Shown: piece after piece, positions 19,298 to 29,251 of the stretch
How the letters are laid out: each line of letters starts with the position of its first letter
Position numbering within the stretch: position 1 is the first letter of the stretch
Origin: Agrobacterium vitis
GTDB lineage: Bacteria > Pseudomonadota > Alphaproteobacteria > Rhizobiales > Rhizobiaceae
Assembly: GCF_037039395.1 (NCBI RefSeq)
Contig: NZ_CP146242.1
Coordinates: 3,111,001 to 3,175,000 of the forward strand
Length of the DNA stretch: 64,000 nucleotides
Reading direction: 5' to 3'
Translations under genes and position numbers: made by a program
Notes under the pieces: model-generated
What the model saw: the letters and a program-made list of their open reading frames with translations, nothing else
Database searches by the model: none
Told to the model about the DNA's origin: nothing

Positions 19298-20041
19298 TCA
19301 GCATATCAATTTTTGCCTGAAAGCCTCTGCCACGGCGTGTGATCTGCTAACGGCGCCGAGCTTCGTCCTGATATTGCCGACATGCTTTGTGACCGCTTTT
19401 TCGGAGACCCCGAAAATGACGCTGATCTCCCAATCCGTTTTGCCATTTGCAATCCAGCCGATAACTTCTCTTTCCCGTGGGGTCAGCCGGGTGGCCGGTT
19501 TATGGTTTGCGCCATGCAGTTCCAATGCGCGTGCGAAGCTGAAGCTTGCAATCAGCGCCATGCCGGTTCTTGCCTGTGGGGAATCATCGATGTCGCCCCC
19601 GGCGAATGTGACGCCAGCGCAGCGTCCATCCAGAGACACGATGGGTAATGTGAAGCCATTGCTGACATAAAGCTCCCGGGCCTGATCCATCACCCGTTTT
19701 TCGTCGCGGCTTATGGCCAGTGTTTTGGAAAAATCCGACCAGACAAATGAGGGTTCAGATCTGACGATGTGACGGATGGCCGGGTCTTGAAATGCCAGGC
19801 TGTCGCGGAAATAGAGGCGCGACCATTCGTCAGGCCAATCGGCAAGTAAAATCCCTTGCATTTGCTGGCTCGGTAGCATGCCGGGCTTTGGCGGAAATCC
19901 TATAACGATATTTTTGACGCCGTATCGGTATGTGGCCTGCTTTGTTAAATTAATAAGATCTAAAAAAGTCTCTGTTTGCTTGATATCTGATAGAAAGGAG
20001 AGTGTTGAATCGATACTGACCAATATATTGTCTTCATTCAT
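19298..20041 (-). CDS. LuxR-family transcriptional regulator with autoinducer-binding domain (solo)
   Basis: The 247-residue product has an N-terminal autoinducer-binding domain: WPDEWSRLYFRDSLAFQDPAI holds the W, Y and D-P pattern of acyl-homoserine-lactone pockets, followed by FVWSD and a conserved G in VSNGFTLPI. The C-terminal HTH is LTPREREVIGWIANGKTDWEISVIFGVSEKAVTKHVGNIRTKLG. Length and residues fit TraR/LuxR-type quorum regulators. No luxI-type synthase is near, so it is a LuxR solo that may respond to signals from elsewhere in the genome or from other organisms. The ATG at 20041 has GGGGGT upstream. The region 20042-20372 ahead of it shows no gene. Confidence 0.88.
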   Translation of the reverse strand: MNEDNILVSIDSTLSFLSDIKQTETFLDLINLTKQATYRYGVKNIVIGFPPKPGMLPSQQMQGILLADWPDEWSRLYFRDSLAFQDPAIRHIVRSEPSFVWSDFSKTLAISRDEKRVMDQARELYVSNGFTLPIVSLDGRCAGVTFAGGDIDDSPQARTGMALIASFSFARALELHGANHKPATRLTPREREVIGWIANGKTDWEISVIFGVSEKAVTKHVGNIRTKLGAVSRSHAVAEAFRQKLIC

Positions 20042-20372
20042 TTCTACCCCCATTTTTTGATAGTCTTTACATTACCTATCTGATTTCACTTTGCGTTGAC
20101 CCATACTATCGAAAAAACGGAACAATGCGAGAGCAGGATTGTCTTACCCTCGACTTTCAGTTCTGCCCCCAAACAACCATTGGAAATAGAAAGTGCTGGT
20201 CTTTTTTGCGGCTCTTTTGCTGTTTCGATCCATGCGCGGGGGGCTCAAGGCCCTCCTGGTGAGGATGGACGAGCGCCTCAGGTGCCTTGGCATCGATCTC
20301 CGCCTGAGATATCAAAAATGAAAATTGATTGCCGCCACCCTCTCTTCCTCCTCCCATCTGTGGAGAACTTCC

Positions 20373-21437
20373 ATGAGCCGTTTCTGGAGCCCGATCGTTC
20401 AATCTCTGATGCCGTATGTGGCGGGCGAACAACCCGCGATCGCCGATCTGGTCAAGCTGAACACCAATGAGAGCCCTTATGGTCCTTCGCCGCACGCGAT
20501 TGCCGCGATGCGACAGGCGGTGGATGACACTCTTCGGCTTTACCCAGACCCGACCGGCCTGCCGCTGCGCCATGCGATTGCCAAAAGCCACAATCTCGAT
20601 CCGAACGAGGTGTTTGTCGGCAATGGTTCCGATGAGGTCCTGGCACATACGTTTCAGGCCCTGCTGAACCATGATGAGCCGCTGCTGTTTCCAGATGTCA
20701 GCTACAGTTTCTATCCAACCTATTGTCGGCTCTATGGCATCGATTTCCGGGAGGTGCCCTTGGACGATGCCATGCGGGTGCGGATAGAGGATTATCGGCA
20801 GCGGTGTGGTGCGATCATCCTGCCCAATCCCAATGCACCGACGGGCATCGCCCTGTCCCTGGCGCAGATTGAAACTCTCATTCGCGACCATCCCGATCAG
20901 GTCGTGGTGATTGACGAGGCCTATGTGGATTTCGGCGCGGAAAGTGCCATTCCGCTGGTCAAAACCTATCCGAACCTGCTGGTGGTTCAGACCTTTTCGA
21001 AATCGCGGGGCCTTGCCGGATTGCGGGTTGGTTTTGCTGTCGGACAACGGGCGTTGATCGAGGCCTTGGAGCGGGTCAAGGACAGTTTCAATTCCTACCC
21101 GCTCGATCGGCTGGCGCTCGCCGGTGCCGTTGCCTCCTGGGAGGACCGGGAATGGTTCGAGCGTCACCGCGATCTGGTTATCGCCAGCCGGGAGCGTCTC
21201 TCCCTCGGTCTTCAGGATTTGGGTTTCGAGGTCCTGCCATCCTCAGCCAATTTTGTGTTTGCGCGGCATTCGGACCGGACCGGCGTGGATCTCACATTGG
21301 CGCTGCGGCAAAAATCGGTCCTGGTGCGAAATTTTCAAAAGCCTCGGATCGGTGATTTTTTGCGCATTAGCATTGGCACCGATGCCGAATGCGACCGGCT
21401 ACTGGCGGCTTTGCGGGAGGTATTAGGCCAGAGTTAA
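20373..21437 (+). CDS. hisC: Histidinol-phosphate aminotransferase-like enzyme
   Basis: The 354-residue product is a fold-type I PLP enzyme of the HisC branch: [19 protein letters not shown] at the start, [47 protein letters not shown] and the PLP-lysine motif [15 protein letters not shown] (Lys about residue 217). HisC converts imidazole-acetol phosphate and glutamate into histidinol phosphate, and many rhizobial paralogues act on aromatic keto acids. No his genes are beside it, so this may be a second copy with a different main substrate. GGAG lies nine bases before the ATG. It overlaps the convergent PP2C gene by four bases. Confidence 0.85.
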   Translation: MSRFWSPIVQSLMPYVAGEQPAIADLVKLNTNESPYGPSPHAIAAMRQAVDDTLRLYPDPTGLPLRHAIAKSHNLDPNEVFVGNGSDEVLAHTFQALLNHDEPLLFPDVSYSFYPTYCRLYGIDFREVPLDDAMRVRIEDYRQRCGAIILPNPNAPTGIALSLAQIETLIRDHPDQVVVIDEAYVDFGAESAIPLVKTYPNLLVVQTFSKSRGLAGLRVGFAVGQRALIEALERVKDSFNSYPLDRLALAGAVASWEDREWFERHRDLVIASRERLSLGLQDLGFEVLPSSANFVFARHSDRTGVDLTLALRQKSVLVRNFQKPRIGDFLRISIGTDAECDRLLAALREVLGQS

Positions 21438-22327
21438 CGATCGATCCGGCATAGGATCGCTGTCGTGTCGTCGCTTTGCTTGAAGCGCGGAAATTGTAGC
21501 CCGTCGGGATCGACCTCGCGTTCCAGATGCCGTAATTCGGTGACCAGGGCCTTCAATCCGGCAGTTGCGGCGCGTTTGACCAGACCAGCAGGGTCATAGG
21601 CTTGGTAGAGGCTGACAAGATCGGCCAGCCCATCCGAGCAGATCAGCGCTGTGGCGCCGGTCTCGATGGTCAGGGATGTGCGAACCAGATGATCGGCGGT
21701 ATCGGGTATGAGCCCCAGAGACCAGACACTGCCGCCAGGCGTGTTTTGCTGTTCGCGTTTGCTGCGTAAATTTTCCAATGTTTCGGTGTCGCTTGTGTGG
21801 GCCATGCCGCTTGCACCGATGCCGCCCGCGCGCTCCACATGGGCGCGGGCGGCCTGCTGTTCACGCTCAAATGCATCCGGCAGAGCCATATGGGTTTCCA
21901 CCCGGCCATCGTCATGCAGAAGGTAGAGCACGCTATCGCCAAGGCCAATGAATTCTGCGCCATCCGGCGTTACCCGCAAGCCGGCCAGGGCCGCCAGTGG
22001 CCAGGCATAGCGCGGCTGATCGCCTGCTGCTGCGGTAAAAAGCTCGTGGGCGTCAAAAGCGATGGCGCGGATCACCTCGGTGACATTGGTGTCGTATGTT
22101 AGTTCCGTGGTCAGCCGTTTTGCCGCAAACTGGGCAATCCAGGCGGCATCGGAACCGTAACCCTCCATGAACTGGACGTCGCCCAGCCCGGTTGCGCCGT
22201 CGAGCACGAAAGCGGCCTGCTCATTATATCCCAGTCTGTCCTCGTTGCTGCGGTCGCTTTTGCCCGGATCGCTGATCGTGTCGATGATGGCCAGGGCAGG
22301 GCTGGTCAAGGCTGGCTTGGCAGACAT
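21434..22327 (-). CDS. PP2C-family serine/threonine phosphatase
   Basis: The 297-residue product carries the metal-binding motifs of PPM/PP2C phosphatases in order: [45 protein letters not shown] and a final [11 protein letters not shown]. The Asp residues in DGATG, SDG and DDTTA would bind the two Mn/Mg ions. It is a stand-alone cytoplasmic catalytic domain without sensor or membrane segments, so it probably reverses a Ser/Thr kinase encoded elsewhere. ATG at 22327 was taken in preference to GTG at 22333. It converges on hisC. Confidence 0.85.
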   Translation of the reverse strand: MSAKPALTSPALAIIDTISDPGKSDRSNEDRLGYNEQAAFVLDGATGLGDVQFMEGYGSDAAWIAQFAAKRLTTELTYDTNVTEVIRAIAFDAHELFTAAAGDQPRYAWPLAALAGLRVTPDGAEFIGLGDSVLYLLHDDGRVETHMALPDAFEREQQAARAHVERAGGIGASGMAHTSDTETLENLRSKREQQNTPGGSVWSLGLIPDTADHLVRTSLTIETGATALICSDGLADLVSLYQAYDPAGLVKRAATAGLKALVTELRHLEREVDPDGLQFPRFKQSDDTTAILCRIDR

Positions 22328-22499
22328 AGGCACTCTTTCGTTAAGCCGAAGCTTGGAAGATGCGCGAAAATTGGCCTATCGCTTCACGGACCGCAAAATA
22401 AAAATGCCGAAAACCAAACACACCGCCGATGTTTTCGCCAATGTGTTGCTTAAAGGTGGGGTTGCTTAAAGGCAGCGGGCTGCCTGAAAGCTCTTTCGG

Positions 22500-24227
22500 T
22501 CAGGCCGCCGTGCGGTTGCTGTCCCGCCTGTCGCTGCCGCGCAACGCGGCGGAGCTTCCCGGCTCGCGGATCGCGGATCGTCTATTCAACTGGAACCGGT
22601 TGGCCAGTTCTGTCAGCTTGGCAGCGCCGCTGGAAAGCGCTTCGCTGATGGCATTCATGCTGCCGACCATGCCCGCGTTCTTTTGTGTCATCTGGTCAAG
22701 CGCATTAACCGCGGTGCTGATTTCGCTAAGGCTGGTGGATTGTTCTGACGATGCCGTCGCAATAGCCTCGATATTGACGTCGATGGATTGCACGAAAGAC
22801 TCGATCCTCGTCAGCGCGCTGCCGGTTTCCCCGACCAGACGGACCCCGTCCTTCACTTCGTTGTTGGATTTGGCAATCAGTTCCGAAATCTCCTTGGCGG
22901 CCTTGGCGGAACGCTGGGCCAGTTCGCGCACTTCCTGGGCAACGACCGCAAAACCCTTGCCGCTTTCGCCAGCGCGAGCGGCCTCAACGCCCGCATTCAG
23001 GGCAAGAAGGTTGGTCTGGAAGGCAATTTCATCGATGACGCTGATGATATTGCTGATTTCCTTTGAGGCGACTTCGATCCTGCTCATGGCGTCCACGGTG
23101 AAATTGACCACCTTGACGGATTCGGTCGCGGCCAGGTGGGCGTCGCGCACGAGATTTCGGGTATCCTTGGTGCGGATGCTGGATTCCTTCACCGTCGCGG
23201 TGATTTCTTCCAGCGCAGCAGAGGTCTGTTCGAGCGCTGCCGCCTGCTGTTCAGAGCGTTGGGCAAGACTGCCAGACGCTGTCAGCATCTCCCTGCTATT
23301 GCTTGAGACAGAAGCAGTTTCCGACAGAACCTGGGCCAGGGTTTCCTGAAACTTGCCGATCGACATGTTGAAGTCGTTGCGCAGATGCTCGAAGGTCGGA
23401 ATGAAGGGCTCATCGATCGTTATGCGGATATTGCAGTTCGACAGGCGTTCCAGGCCTGCACCGATGGCGGCAATGGCATTGACACGACCTGTCACGTCGC
23501 TAGCGAATTTCACAACCTTGATGACTTTTCCCTTTTCATCGAAAATCGGATTATAGGTTGCTTGGATATAAACCTTCTTGCCGCCTTTGCCGATACGCAG
23601 AAATTCATCGCTCTGGTACTCTCCGGCGCCCAGCTTGCGCCAGAATTCCTTGTATGCGGGCGAGGCTACATAGGTTTGATCGCAAAACATCGAATGGTGC
23701 TTGCCAGTGATGTCGCCCAATTCATAGCCAAGCGTTGTGCAGAAATTTTCATTGGCGGTGATGATTTGGCCGGAGGGCGTAAACTCGATAACAGCCTGCG
23801 AACGCAACAGTGCGTCGATCTTGCCGTCGTTATCAATGGTCTTGTTCTTGACAGTCGTGATGTCCGTGGCAATTTTCACAACCTTATAAGGTGTTTTGCC
23901 GCGAAAAACCGGATTATAGGAGCCTTCAATCCAGATCGGTTCACCTGTTTTGGTAAAGCGCTTATACTGGCGCTGATCGAACTGGCCTGAGGCGAGTTTT
24001 GCCCAGAAAGCGGTATAGGCTTGGGTTTTCACTTCTTCAGGATCGACAAAGATCCTGTGATGCTTGCCGATGATTTCGGATTTCGTATAGCCAACCGCTT
24101 TGCAGAAATTCTCGTTTGCATCGAGAATATTGCCTTTAAGGTCAAATTCAATGATTGCTTGAGAACGATTGAAAGCATCGAGAACAGCTTTTGTATCATT
24201 TCCGAAGCCAAGTGACATTAATCCCAT
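22500..24227 (-). CDS. Soluble chemoreceptor with two PAS domains
   Basis: The 575-residue product has no membrane helix. Two PAS domains follow each other (about residues 8-125 and 130-250); each has the pattern [20 protein letters not shown] ... [12 protein letters not shown] ... [22 protein letters not shown] and ends in a PAC-like [10 protein letters not shown]. The rest is a methyl-accepting signalling coiled coil with the conserved tip [22 protein letters not shown]. This layout is common in rhizobial cytoplasmic receptors that sense redox state or energy through a cofactor in PAS. No CheR-binding pentapeptide is seen at the C-terminus. The two PAS domains are close paralogues, which points to an internal duplication. 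Confidence 0.92.
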   Translation of the reverse strand: MGLMSLGFGNDTKAVLDAFNRSQAIIEFDLKGNILDANENFCKAVGYTKSEIIGKHHRIFVDPEEVKTQAYTAFWAKLASGQFDQRQYKRFTKTGEPIWIEGSYNPVFRGKTPYKVVKIATDITTVKNKTIDNDGKIDALLRSQAVIEFTPSGQIITANENFCTTLGYELGDITGKHHSMFCDQTYVASPAYKEFWRKLGAGEYQSDEFLRIGKGGKKVYIQATYNPIFDEKGKVIKVVKFASDVTGRVNAIAAIGAGLERLSNCNIRITIDEPFIPTFEHLRNDFNMSIGKFQETLAQVLSETASVSSNSREMLTASGSLAQRSEQQAAALEQTSAALEEITATVKESSIRTKDTRNLVRDAHLAATESVKVVNFTVDAMSRIEVASKEISNIISVIDEIAFQTNLLALNAGVEAARAGESGKGFAVVAQEVRELAQRSAKAAKEISELIAKSNNEVKDGVRLVGETGSALTRIESFVQSIDVNIEAIATASSEQSTSLSEISTAVNALDQMTQKNAGMVGSMNAISEALSSGAAKLTELANRFQLNRRSAIREPGSSAALRGSDRRDSNRTAA

Positions 24228-24364
24228 AACCCTGCCTCCTGCTGTTGGAGGTATGTTATTTGATCTTTATTTAGAACAGGTAAATATTTATAAATACACT
24301 GAAAATTCAGTGACTTAGAATTTTAACGTCTCTCATTGACACCTTATGCCATTGTAATTGGCTA

Positions 24365-25423
24365 TTAATCCGCCACAACCATCAGGTCGTCCCCTGCAAA
24401 TTTCAGGGTGATGGTTTCGCCAATCATTGCCGGTGTAACGCCCGGGTCGTTGAACATGTCGAAGGACAGTGTCACGCCGCCGACATCCAGCCGGGTGCGG
24501 ATGACCGAGCCGAGAAAGTGGCTTGAGGTGACTTTGCCGCTGATCCGCACGTCTCCCTTGGCGCCTTCGGCAGGCGATCCGGCTTCCGGGCGCAAAGCCA
24601 CGGTAACAGTCTCGCCATTGGCCTTGCCCAGCGGCTTTTTCAGGCTCACCTGCTGGTCGCCGATCAGGATCGTATTGGTGGATGTATCCACCACCTTGGC
24701 GTCGATCAGGTTGAGCGTGCCGACGAAGGAGGCGACGAAACGGGTCTGGGGATGATTGTAGATTTCTGAAGGCGTGCCGATCTGATCGGCGCGCCCGCCG
24801 TTCATCACCACGATCCGGTCGGATATCGACAGGGCCTCTTCCTGGTCATGGGTCACGAATACGGTGGTAATGCCGAGCTGGCGCTGGATCTGGCGGATTT
24901 CCTCGCGCAGCGACACGCGGATTTTGGCATCCAGCGCCGACAGCGGCTCATCGAGCAGCAAAACCTGCGGCTTTGGCGCCAGCGCCCGGGCCAGCGCCAC
25001 GCGCTGCTGCTGGCCGCCGGACATCTGGTAGGGATAGCGCTCGGCCAGATGATCGAGGTGGATCAGCTTCAGCATTTCCATCACCCGGCTGTGAATTTCC
25101 GCCTTGGGCTTTTTGGCGATCTTCAGGCCGAAGGCGACGTTGTCGAACACATTCATGTTGGGAAACAGCGCGTAGGCCTGAAACACCATGCCGATCCGGC
25201 GGCGATTGGGCGGCAGTTTCGTGACGTCCTGCCCATCGATGACAATCGAGCCGGAGGAGGGCGTTTCAAACCCCGCCACCATGCGCAGAACGGTTGTCTT
25301 GCCGCAGCCGGACGGTCCCAGGAAGGAGATGAATTCACCTTTATTCACCGGCAGATCGAATTCCTTGACGACGGTATTGGCCGCGAAACTCTTGCTGACC
25401 GCTTCGATCCTGAGGAAACTCAT
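24365..25423 (-). CDS. ABC transporter ATP-binding protein (PotA/FbpC type)
   Basis: The 352-residue product has Walker A GPSGCGKTTVL (about residues 36-46), Q-loop MVFQAYALFPNM, signature LSGGQ-type MSGGQQQRVALARAL, Walker B LLLDEPLSALD and the H-loop VTHDQ. A C-terminal TOBE domain follows (EAGSPAEGAKGDVRISGKV ... HFLGSVIRTRLDV). This layout belongs to importers of polyamines, ferric iron, 2-aminoethylphosphonate or similar. It is the last gene of a four-gene operon: binding protein, two permeases, ATPase. Its start overlaps the preceding permease by four bases. Confidence 0.93.
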   Translation of the reverse strand: MSFLRIEAVSKSFAANTVVKEFDLPVNKGEFISFLGPSGCGKTTVLRMVAGFETPSSGSIVIDGQDVTKLPPNRRRIGMVFQAYALFPNMNVFDNVAFGLKIAKKPKAEIHSRVMEMLKLIHLDHLAERYPYQMSGGQQQRVALARALAPKPQVLLLDEPLSALDAKIRVSLREEIRQIQRQLGITTVFVTHDQEEALSISDRIVVMNGGRADQIGTPSEIYNHPQTRFVASFVGTLNLIDAKVVDTSTNTILIGDQQVSLKKPLGKANGETVTVALRPEAGSPAEGAKGDVRISGKVTSSHFLGSVIRTRLDVGGVTLSFDMFNDPGVTPAMIGETITLKFAGDDLMVVAD

Positions 25424-26271
25424 CGGGTTGCACTCCTTGGGGGCATTGAAGAGGACAGCGGGGCCTGGCGTGCAATACTGCGCGGCAACCAGCGCTGTCC
25501 GGGTTTTTTATTGGCGAATAATTGCATGAGGACCATGCAGCCCCAGGTCAGCGCAAAGGACAGAATGGCAAGCGCTGCCGGTTCATAAGCGCGGTCCTGG
25601 CCGATCTTGACCATATAAGGGCCGAAGGCCGGGCGATTGAGAAGGCTGGCGAAGACGAATTCACCAAGCGAGATTGAGAAGGTCAAAAAGGCGCCGGAGA
25701 CAATGGCCGAGCGCACATTGGGAAAAATGACCTCGGTAATGGTGCGAAGACGCGATGCGCCGAGGCTTTCGGCGGCTTCCGTCAGGGTGGTGATATCAAT
25801 GGCGGCCATGCCATTGTCCACGGCCCGAAACATATAGGGCAAGGACAATGTGACGTAGCCGATCACCAGCAGGATATTAGTGCCGTTTTCCGACATGGTG
25901 AGCGGCAGATAGGAACTGGAACCAAACAACCGGATATAACCGAACACCAGCACGACCGGCGGAATGATCAGCGGCAGGAGACTGACGAACTCGACAATGG
26001 GCCGGAGTTTCGGCAGCCGCAGCCGTACCCAATAGGCTGTCGGCACGACGATGACCGCACCGACCACGATGGCCATCAATGAGGCAAAGGCCGAGTAGCC
26101 GAGGGTAGACAGAAACTCGTCGCTGGAAAACACCGAACGGTAAGCGGCAAAACTCCACTGGCCCCGCAGCATTTGCAGGGAAAACTGGAAGGTCGCATAG
26201 AGCGGGACGAGGAAATAGGCGGCGGCGATAAGGACGATGACGGTCGAGACCAGCGGAAAGGGCTTTTTCAT
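25420..26271 (-). CDS. ABC transporter permease (PotC-like position)
   Basis: The 283-residue product has six membrane helices and the inner-membrane permease EAA-loop AAESLGASRLRTITEVIFPNVRSAI (about residues 175-200), which contacts the ATPase. It begins KKPFPLVSTVIVLIAAAYFLVPLYATFQFSL. The ATG at 26271 overlaps the stop of the upstream permease gene as ATGA, so the two are translationally coupled; an ATG three codons earlier is less likely. It is the second permease of the importer. Confidence 0.9.
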   Translation of the reverse strand: MKKPFPLVSTVIVLIAAAYFLVPLYATFQFSLQMLRGQWSFAAYRSVFSSDEFLSTLGYSAFASLMAIVVGAVIVVPTAYWVRLRLPKLRPIVEFVSLLPLIIPPVVLVFGYIRLFGSSSYLPLTMSENGTNILLVIGYVTLSLPYMFRAVDNGMAAIDITTLTEAAESLGASRLRTITEVIFPNVRSAIVSGAFLTFSISLGEFVFASLLNRPAFGPYMVKIGQDRAYEPAALAILSFALTWGCMVLMQLFANKKPGQRWLPRSIARQAPLSSSMPPRSATR

Positions 26272-27215
26272 TTTTGCCACCGTTCGGCGCGGCTGCGCAG
26301 GATAAGATAGAGCGTGTTTGTGACGGCCATGATCGCCACCATGCCAACCGCCAGCGCATAGCCAAGATTGGGATTATACAGCACATTGCCCTGAATCTGC
26401 TGGTAAAGCACGATTGGCACGACGCCGAAGCTGGAGCCGGTCAGCGCATAGACGGTGACCAGCGTGCCGAAGGCATTGGCAAATAGCAGCAGGAAACAGC
26501 CGAGAATGGATGGTGTCAGCACCGGCAGGGCGACCATTTGCCAATATTGTCTGCGGGTGGCGCCGAGAATTTCCGCCGCTTCGCGCCATTCGCCCTTCAA
26601 CCCGTCGAGGGCAGGGGTGATGATCAGTACCATCAGGGGTAGCTGGAAATACAGATAGGTGATCGCCAGGCCCCAAAAGGAGAACAGGCTGAAGCCCGTG
26701 CCATAGAGGTTGAAGCCGAACATGTCACGCAACAGAACGGTGACCAGACCCAGCCTGCCCAGGGTGGCGATGAAGGCGAAGGCCAGCGGAATACCGGCAA
26801 AATTCGAGGCAACGCCTGAAAATGTCATGAAGGCCGTGCGCACCCAGCGCGGCAAGCCGCCAAGAATAATGGCATAGCCAACCAGAAGACCGGCGATGGC
26901 GCCAAGACAGGCGGCGGCCAGGCTCAGGCGCAGCGACAGGGAATAGGCGGCCATGATATTGGGCGTGGCCAGGCTGATGAAATTCTCCAGTGTGAAATCA
27001 CCGGCGGGATTCTGGAAAGAGCCTTTGATCAAATAAAGGATTGGGCCGATCAGAAACAGAATGGCAAACAGGAAAAACGGCAGCACACCCAGCCAATCCC
27101 AATTCATCCGGATTTTCTGACGGGGTGGTGGCGCCTGTCTTGACGAACTGGCTTTGGACAAACTGGGCTTATGTGGACTGGATGGCGAGTGAAGCCCGGT
27201 CTCCGCAACGGTCAT
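26268..27215 (-). CDS. ABC transporter permease (PotB-like position)
   Basis: The 315-residue product starts with a Ser/Pro-rich cytoplasmic segment of about 38 residues and then has six membrane helices (LGVLPFFLFAILFLIGPILYLIKGSF first). The EAA-type loop is EAAEILGATRRQYWQMVALPVLTPSI, near residue 225. The segment GDFTLENF before the second helix is usual for binding-protein-dependent permeases of the polyamine/iron class. It precedes the second permease with a four-base overlap and follows the binding-protein gene after a hairpin. Confidence 0.9.
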   Translation of the reverse strand: MTVAETGLHSPSSPHKPSLSKASSSRQAPPPRQKIRMNWDWLGVLPFFLFAILFLIGPILYLIKGSFQNPAGDFTLENFISLATPNIMAAYSLSLRLSLAAACLGAIAGLLVGYAIILGGLPRWVRTAFMTFSGVASNFAGIPLAFAFIATLGRLGLVTVLLRDMFGFNLYGTGFSLFSFWGLAITYLYFQLPLMVLIITPALDGLKGEWREAAEILGATRRQYWQMVALPVLTPSILGCFLLLFANAFGTLVTVYALTGSSFGVVPIVLYQQIQGNVLYNPNLGYALAVGMVAIMAVTNTLYLILRSRAERWQK

Positions 27216-27240
27216 GCCAATTTTCCCTTTTCATGAACCA

Positions 27241-27266
27241 CGCAGGCCGGTTTAAACCGGCCTGCG
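27241..27266 (-). terminator. 26-bp perfect palindrome between binding-protein and permease genes
   Basis: CGCAGGCCGGTTT (27241-27253) is followed directly by its reverse complement AAACCGGCCTGCG. Hairpins at this place in ABC importer operons are known to protect the binding-protein mRNA and to reduce read-through, giving more binding protein than permease. No T-run follows, so full termination is not expected. Confidence 0.7.
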
Positions 27267-27300
27267 CAAAGGTAAGGTGAAGTTTCAGCCCTGGGCTGAA

Positions 27301-28401
27301 TTATTGTGCGCCCATCTGCTTTGCCCAATCGGCGGCAACGACGGCCTTGGCGGCAGACTGTTCGTCCAGAGATGGGAAGATCGCCTTGGCATAGCCTGCG
27401 GCATCCGGCATCTTGTCGAGCAGGGCCTGCGGAATCTTCTTCTTTTCAGCCAGGTCGTTGAAGCGGATCGGATGGCAATAGCCAGCCAGCCAGCCGAGCT
27501 GACCTTCGTCGGAATAGAGATATTCCATCCACAGCTTGGCAGCATTCGGATGCGGTGCGAAGGCCGAAATTGCCTGGACATAAACGCCGGCGATAACCGA
27601 ATCCGAGGGAACGACAACGTCCATCGGCGGGTTGCCAGCGAGCTTGTCGCGCATGGCAAGCACGTTATAGTCCCAGTCGAACAGGATCGGCGTGGTGCCC
27701 TGCGCCATGTTCTGGGCCGAACCGTTGACCGGCACGAGATTGCCCTTTTCCTTAAGCGCCTTCATGAACTCGATCCCGGCGGTGGCGGCGTCAGCGCCAG
27801 CCTTGCCCGACTTTGCGGAGCCAGCAGCATAAACCGTCATCATCGAGCTGTTGCCGGTGCGCGGATCGCCAGGCATGGCTACGGAATTGGCATATTTCGC
27901 ATCGGTCAGGTCGGCAAAGCTCTTCGGCACGTCCTTGACGATATCCTTGTTCACGCCGATAGCGAGAACGCCGTAATAATCGCCATACCAATAGCCATCG
28001 GCATCCTTGGCCGAAGCAGGGATCGAATCCCAGGTGGAAACCTTATAGGGCTGAACGAGACCGTCTTTCTTGGCCGCAGGACCGAAGGACAGGCCAACGT
28101 CGATGACATCGGGAGCCTGTGGGCCGGTATTGCCCTTATTGGCCTTGATGGCTTCGATTTCGTCGCCGGAACCTGCATTCGGGTTCAGCTCGTTGACCTT
28201 GATTTCAGGGTATTTCTTCTTGAAGCCGGCGATCACGTCGCCATAGCCGCACCAGTCATGGGGCAGGGCGATGGTGGTGAGCATGCCTTCTTTTTTGGCA
28301 GCTGCGATCAGCTCGGCGCTCGGTTCGGCGCTTGCATAGGCGGCCGATGCGACGACCATGGCGGTCGAGAGGGAAAGAATGCGGTGCAAACGGATGTTCA
28401 C
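27301..28401 (-). CDS. ABC transporter substrate-binding protein (polyamine/iron/phosphonate class)
   Basis: The 366-residue product has a signal peptide (LHRILSLSTAMVVASAAYASA). The mature part AEPSAELIAAAKKEGMLTTIALPHDWCGYGDVIAGFKKKYPEI has the opening strand-helix of class II binding proteins, and later APDVIDVGLSFGPAAKKDGLV, YYGVLAIGVNKDIV, GTTPILFDWDYN and PHPNAAKLWMEYLYSDEGQ are typical. The start is GTG at 28401 with a perfect GGAGG seven bases upstream. The ligand is not evident; there are no paired Tyr residues of the ferric-binding kind at an obvious site, and the cluster has no phosphonate or polyamine enzyme genes. It is the first gene of the importer operon. Confidence 0.9.
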   Translation of the reverse strand: MNIRLHRILSLSTAMVVASAAYASAEPSAELIAAAKKEGMLTTIALPHDWCGYGDVIAGFKKKYPEIKVNELNPNAGSGDEIEAIKANKGNTGPQAPDVIDVGLSFGPAAKKDGLVQPYKVSTWDSIPASAKDADGYWYGDYYGVLAIGVNKDIVKDVPKSFADLTDAKYANSVAMPGDPRTGNSSMMTVYAAGSAKSGKAGADAATAGIEFMKALKEKGNLVPVNGSAQNMAQGTTPILFDWDYNVLAMRDKLAGNPPMDVVVPSDSVIAGVYVQAISAFAPHPNAAKLWMEYLYSDEGQLGWLAGYCHPIRFNDLAEKKKIPQALLDKMPDAAGYAKAIFPSLDEQSAAKAVVAADWAKQMGAQ

Positions 28402-28418
28402 GGGTATCCTCCTTGTGG

Positions 28419-28680
28419 ATCTGCAAATCTTTGATCTGCAAGATTGTCTGCGGTAAGCCGAGCGACTGCATAGGGGGCGCAGATGATAGTTATGTGACGG
28501 ACAGGGTGGGCGAGCACTGCTATAACGGGCATATCTGCAAGTATTTCTGCAACGGTATTCTTGGAGACAATCTGCGGTAACGCTGATAACGCTGATGAAC
28601 CGGCCGAGCAGGTAAAAGCCATGACCCTGGATTTTGCGCGCGCTGCTGCTGAGATGACAGGTATCTGCAAGCGTCGATTG
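28419..28680. promoter_or_regulatory. Cluster of ATCTGCAA direct repeats upstream of the ABC importer
   Basis: The octamer ATCTGCAA occurs at 28419, 28434, 28533 and 28673, with TTCTGCAA at 28545 and ATCTGCGG at 28570. All are in the same orientation. Four exact copies of an octamer on one strand in 262 bp is far above chance, so this looks like a multi-site operator. The first two copies are 15 bp apart, between the promoter region and the GTG start. The rest of the gap up to 29251 shows no gene. Confidence 0.5.
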
Positions 28681-29251
28681 TTCCCCTCCGGTCTTTGCCG
28701 GTTTATTGCGCAAAGATAAGACGACAGAGGGTCATCGAGTCAATCTGCCCCGGCTGGAAAAAATGACTTTTCCCGGTTCAGCCAGGGACAACATCGGGAA
28801 ATTGGCGGTTAGCTCTTTGATTTAAAAAAGAAAACAAGATTTTTGTCTCAAAAAACCAGCCCTGTGGCTATCCCGTGCAGGCTGGCCCGTGGGCTGCGCT
28901 TTGTTATCCGAGCCGGGCTTAATGAGGTGTTTTTCCAGCACTCCCGGTCAGTAAGACGGTCGCAGGCTGGGGAATGGCGCGAACAGGCATGTGAATTGCA
29001 TAGGCATTTGAAAGGTTGGAGTTTGATTTTTTTCTCGACTGAAATTGATTTTAGGCAAACACTGAAAACAGGGACCTGTATCACAGGATCGTGACAGGTT
29101 TCCAAGCCATCCGGATAAGTCCGGTCCGGCTTTAATAACAAGATCCAAAGGGAGCAGCGAAGACTGCGTGCGGTTTGCAACGGTAACAACCGGCAAACCG
29201 AAAAGGCAAAGGCTGCCGAGGTGTGTTTTCTCGGCTTAACTGGGGGTCATC

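Noticed and set aside
20373..21437. A complete his operon segment
   Set aside because: Only the aminotransferase is present; the flanking genes are a LuxR regulator and a phosphatase.
28843..29196. Small overlapping frames on both strands upstream of the amino-acid permease
   Set aside because: No ribosome sites, no conserved-looking sequence, and each is explained by a chance open frame.
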